From assembly GCA_910587205.1 (NCBI GenBank), contig CAJULZ010000015.1, forward strand, positions 1 through 30,361: a DNA stretch of 30,361 nt. Direction: 5' to 3'. Each line of letters opens with the position of its first letter. Positions within the stretch are counted from its first letter, which is position 1. Under the pieces are notes generated by a model that searched no databases, was not told the DNA's origin, and saw only the letters and a program-made list of their open reading frames with translations. Of this stretch, positions 30,311-30,361 are shown piece after piece. Made by a program: the position numbers and the translations under genes. This stretch comes from an uncultured Oscillospiraceae bacterium (GTDB lineage: Bacteria; Bacillota; Clostridia; Oscillospirales; Oscillospiraceae).

Positions 30311-30361
30311 TCAGAGCCACACCATGACGGCAAAGCCGCCTTTGAAATAATAGGTGTTCGT
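30311..30361 (-). CDS. Possible C-terminal end of a minus-strand gene
   Basis: The last 51 bases of the window read on the minus strand as TNTYYFKGGFAVMVWL and a TGA at 30311. The hairpin at 30260-30299 sits just downstream, as a terminator would. Only 16 residues are visible, I recognise no family, and the reading may be chance. Confidence 0.35.
   Translation of the reverse strand, partial: TNTYYFKGGFAVMVWL

Overview
The window looks like a chromosome segment of a high-GC, Gram-positive, spore-former-related clostridium, most likely a gut Oscillospiraceae-type Firmicute. The basis is strong AGGAGG ribosome sites, TTGACA/TATAAT promoters, BlaI/BlaR1 regulators, stand-alone Spo0A C-terminal domains, a clostridial EtfBA pair and a MtaB tRNA enzyme. 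I cannot fix the genus. There is no rRNA, tRNA, CRISPR array, integrase or transposase that I can see.

Left part (1-8441, all minus strand): a housekeeping stretch with tmk (cut by the window edge), a small membrane protein, an MscS-type channel, mtaB, a CNNM/CorC-type CBS membrane protein and an intracellular GH2 beta-galactosidase. Upstream of lacZ, and probably co-transcribed with it, lies a barnase/barstar pair in which the barnase is a predicted lipoprotein. Two RNA-structure candidates sit here: an interleaved terminator/alternative hairpin just before mtaB (3247-3294) and an 18-bp stem leader between mscS and the membrane-protein gene (910-993).

Regulatory island (8475-12264): a BlaI-BlaR1-small exported peptide operon (4-nt overlaps) with a near-consensus promoter. 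It is followed by an intergenic unit with promoter, palindromic operator, about 170 nt of structured sequence and a 15-bp terminator hairpin, which is a candidate non-coding RNA. Then come two convergent modules, each an XRE-type HTH protein followed by a Spo0A C-terminal-domain protein.

Catabolic island (12223-30202): two gene arms flank a LysR regulator. The minus arm is CoA-transferase III, MaoC hydratase, FMN-dependent 2-nitropropane-dioxygenase-like protein, EtfB and EtfA, ending in a perfect 18-bp terminator. The plus arm is a SLC13/DASS carrier, acyl-CoA dehydrogenase, TAXI-type TRAP binding lipoprotein and fused permease, crotonase, second CoA-transferase III, second crotonase, two MaoC-like hotdog subunits, thiolase and 3-hydroxyacyl-CoA dehydrogenase, ending in a 13-bp terminator. 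Together these supply uptake, CoA activation by transfer, alpha-beta oxidation with electrons to Etf, hydration, second oxidation and thiolysis: a complete beta-oxidation-type route for an acid whose identity the sequence does not reveal. Dyads at about -56 and -64 of the two arm promoters are plausible LysR sites. A dicarboxylate or other unusual carboxylic acid is my favoured substrate class, by inference only.
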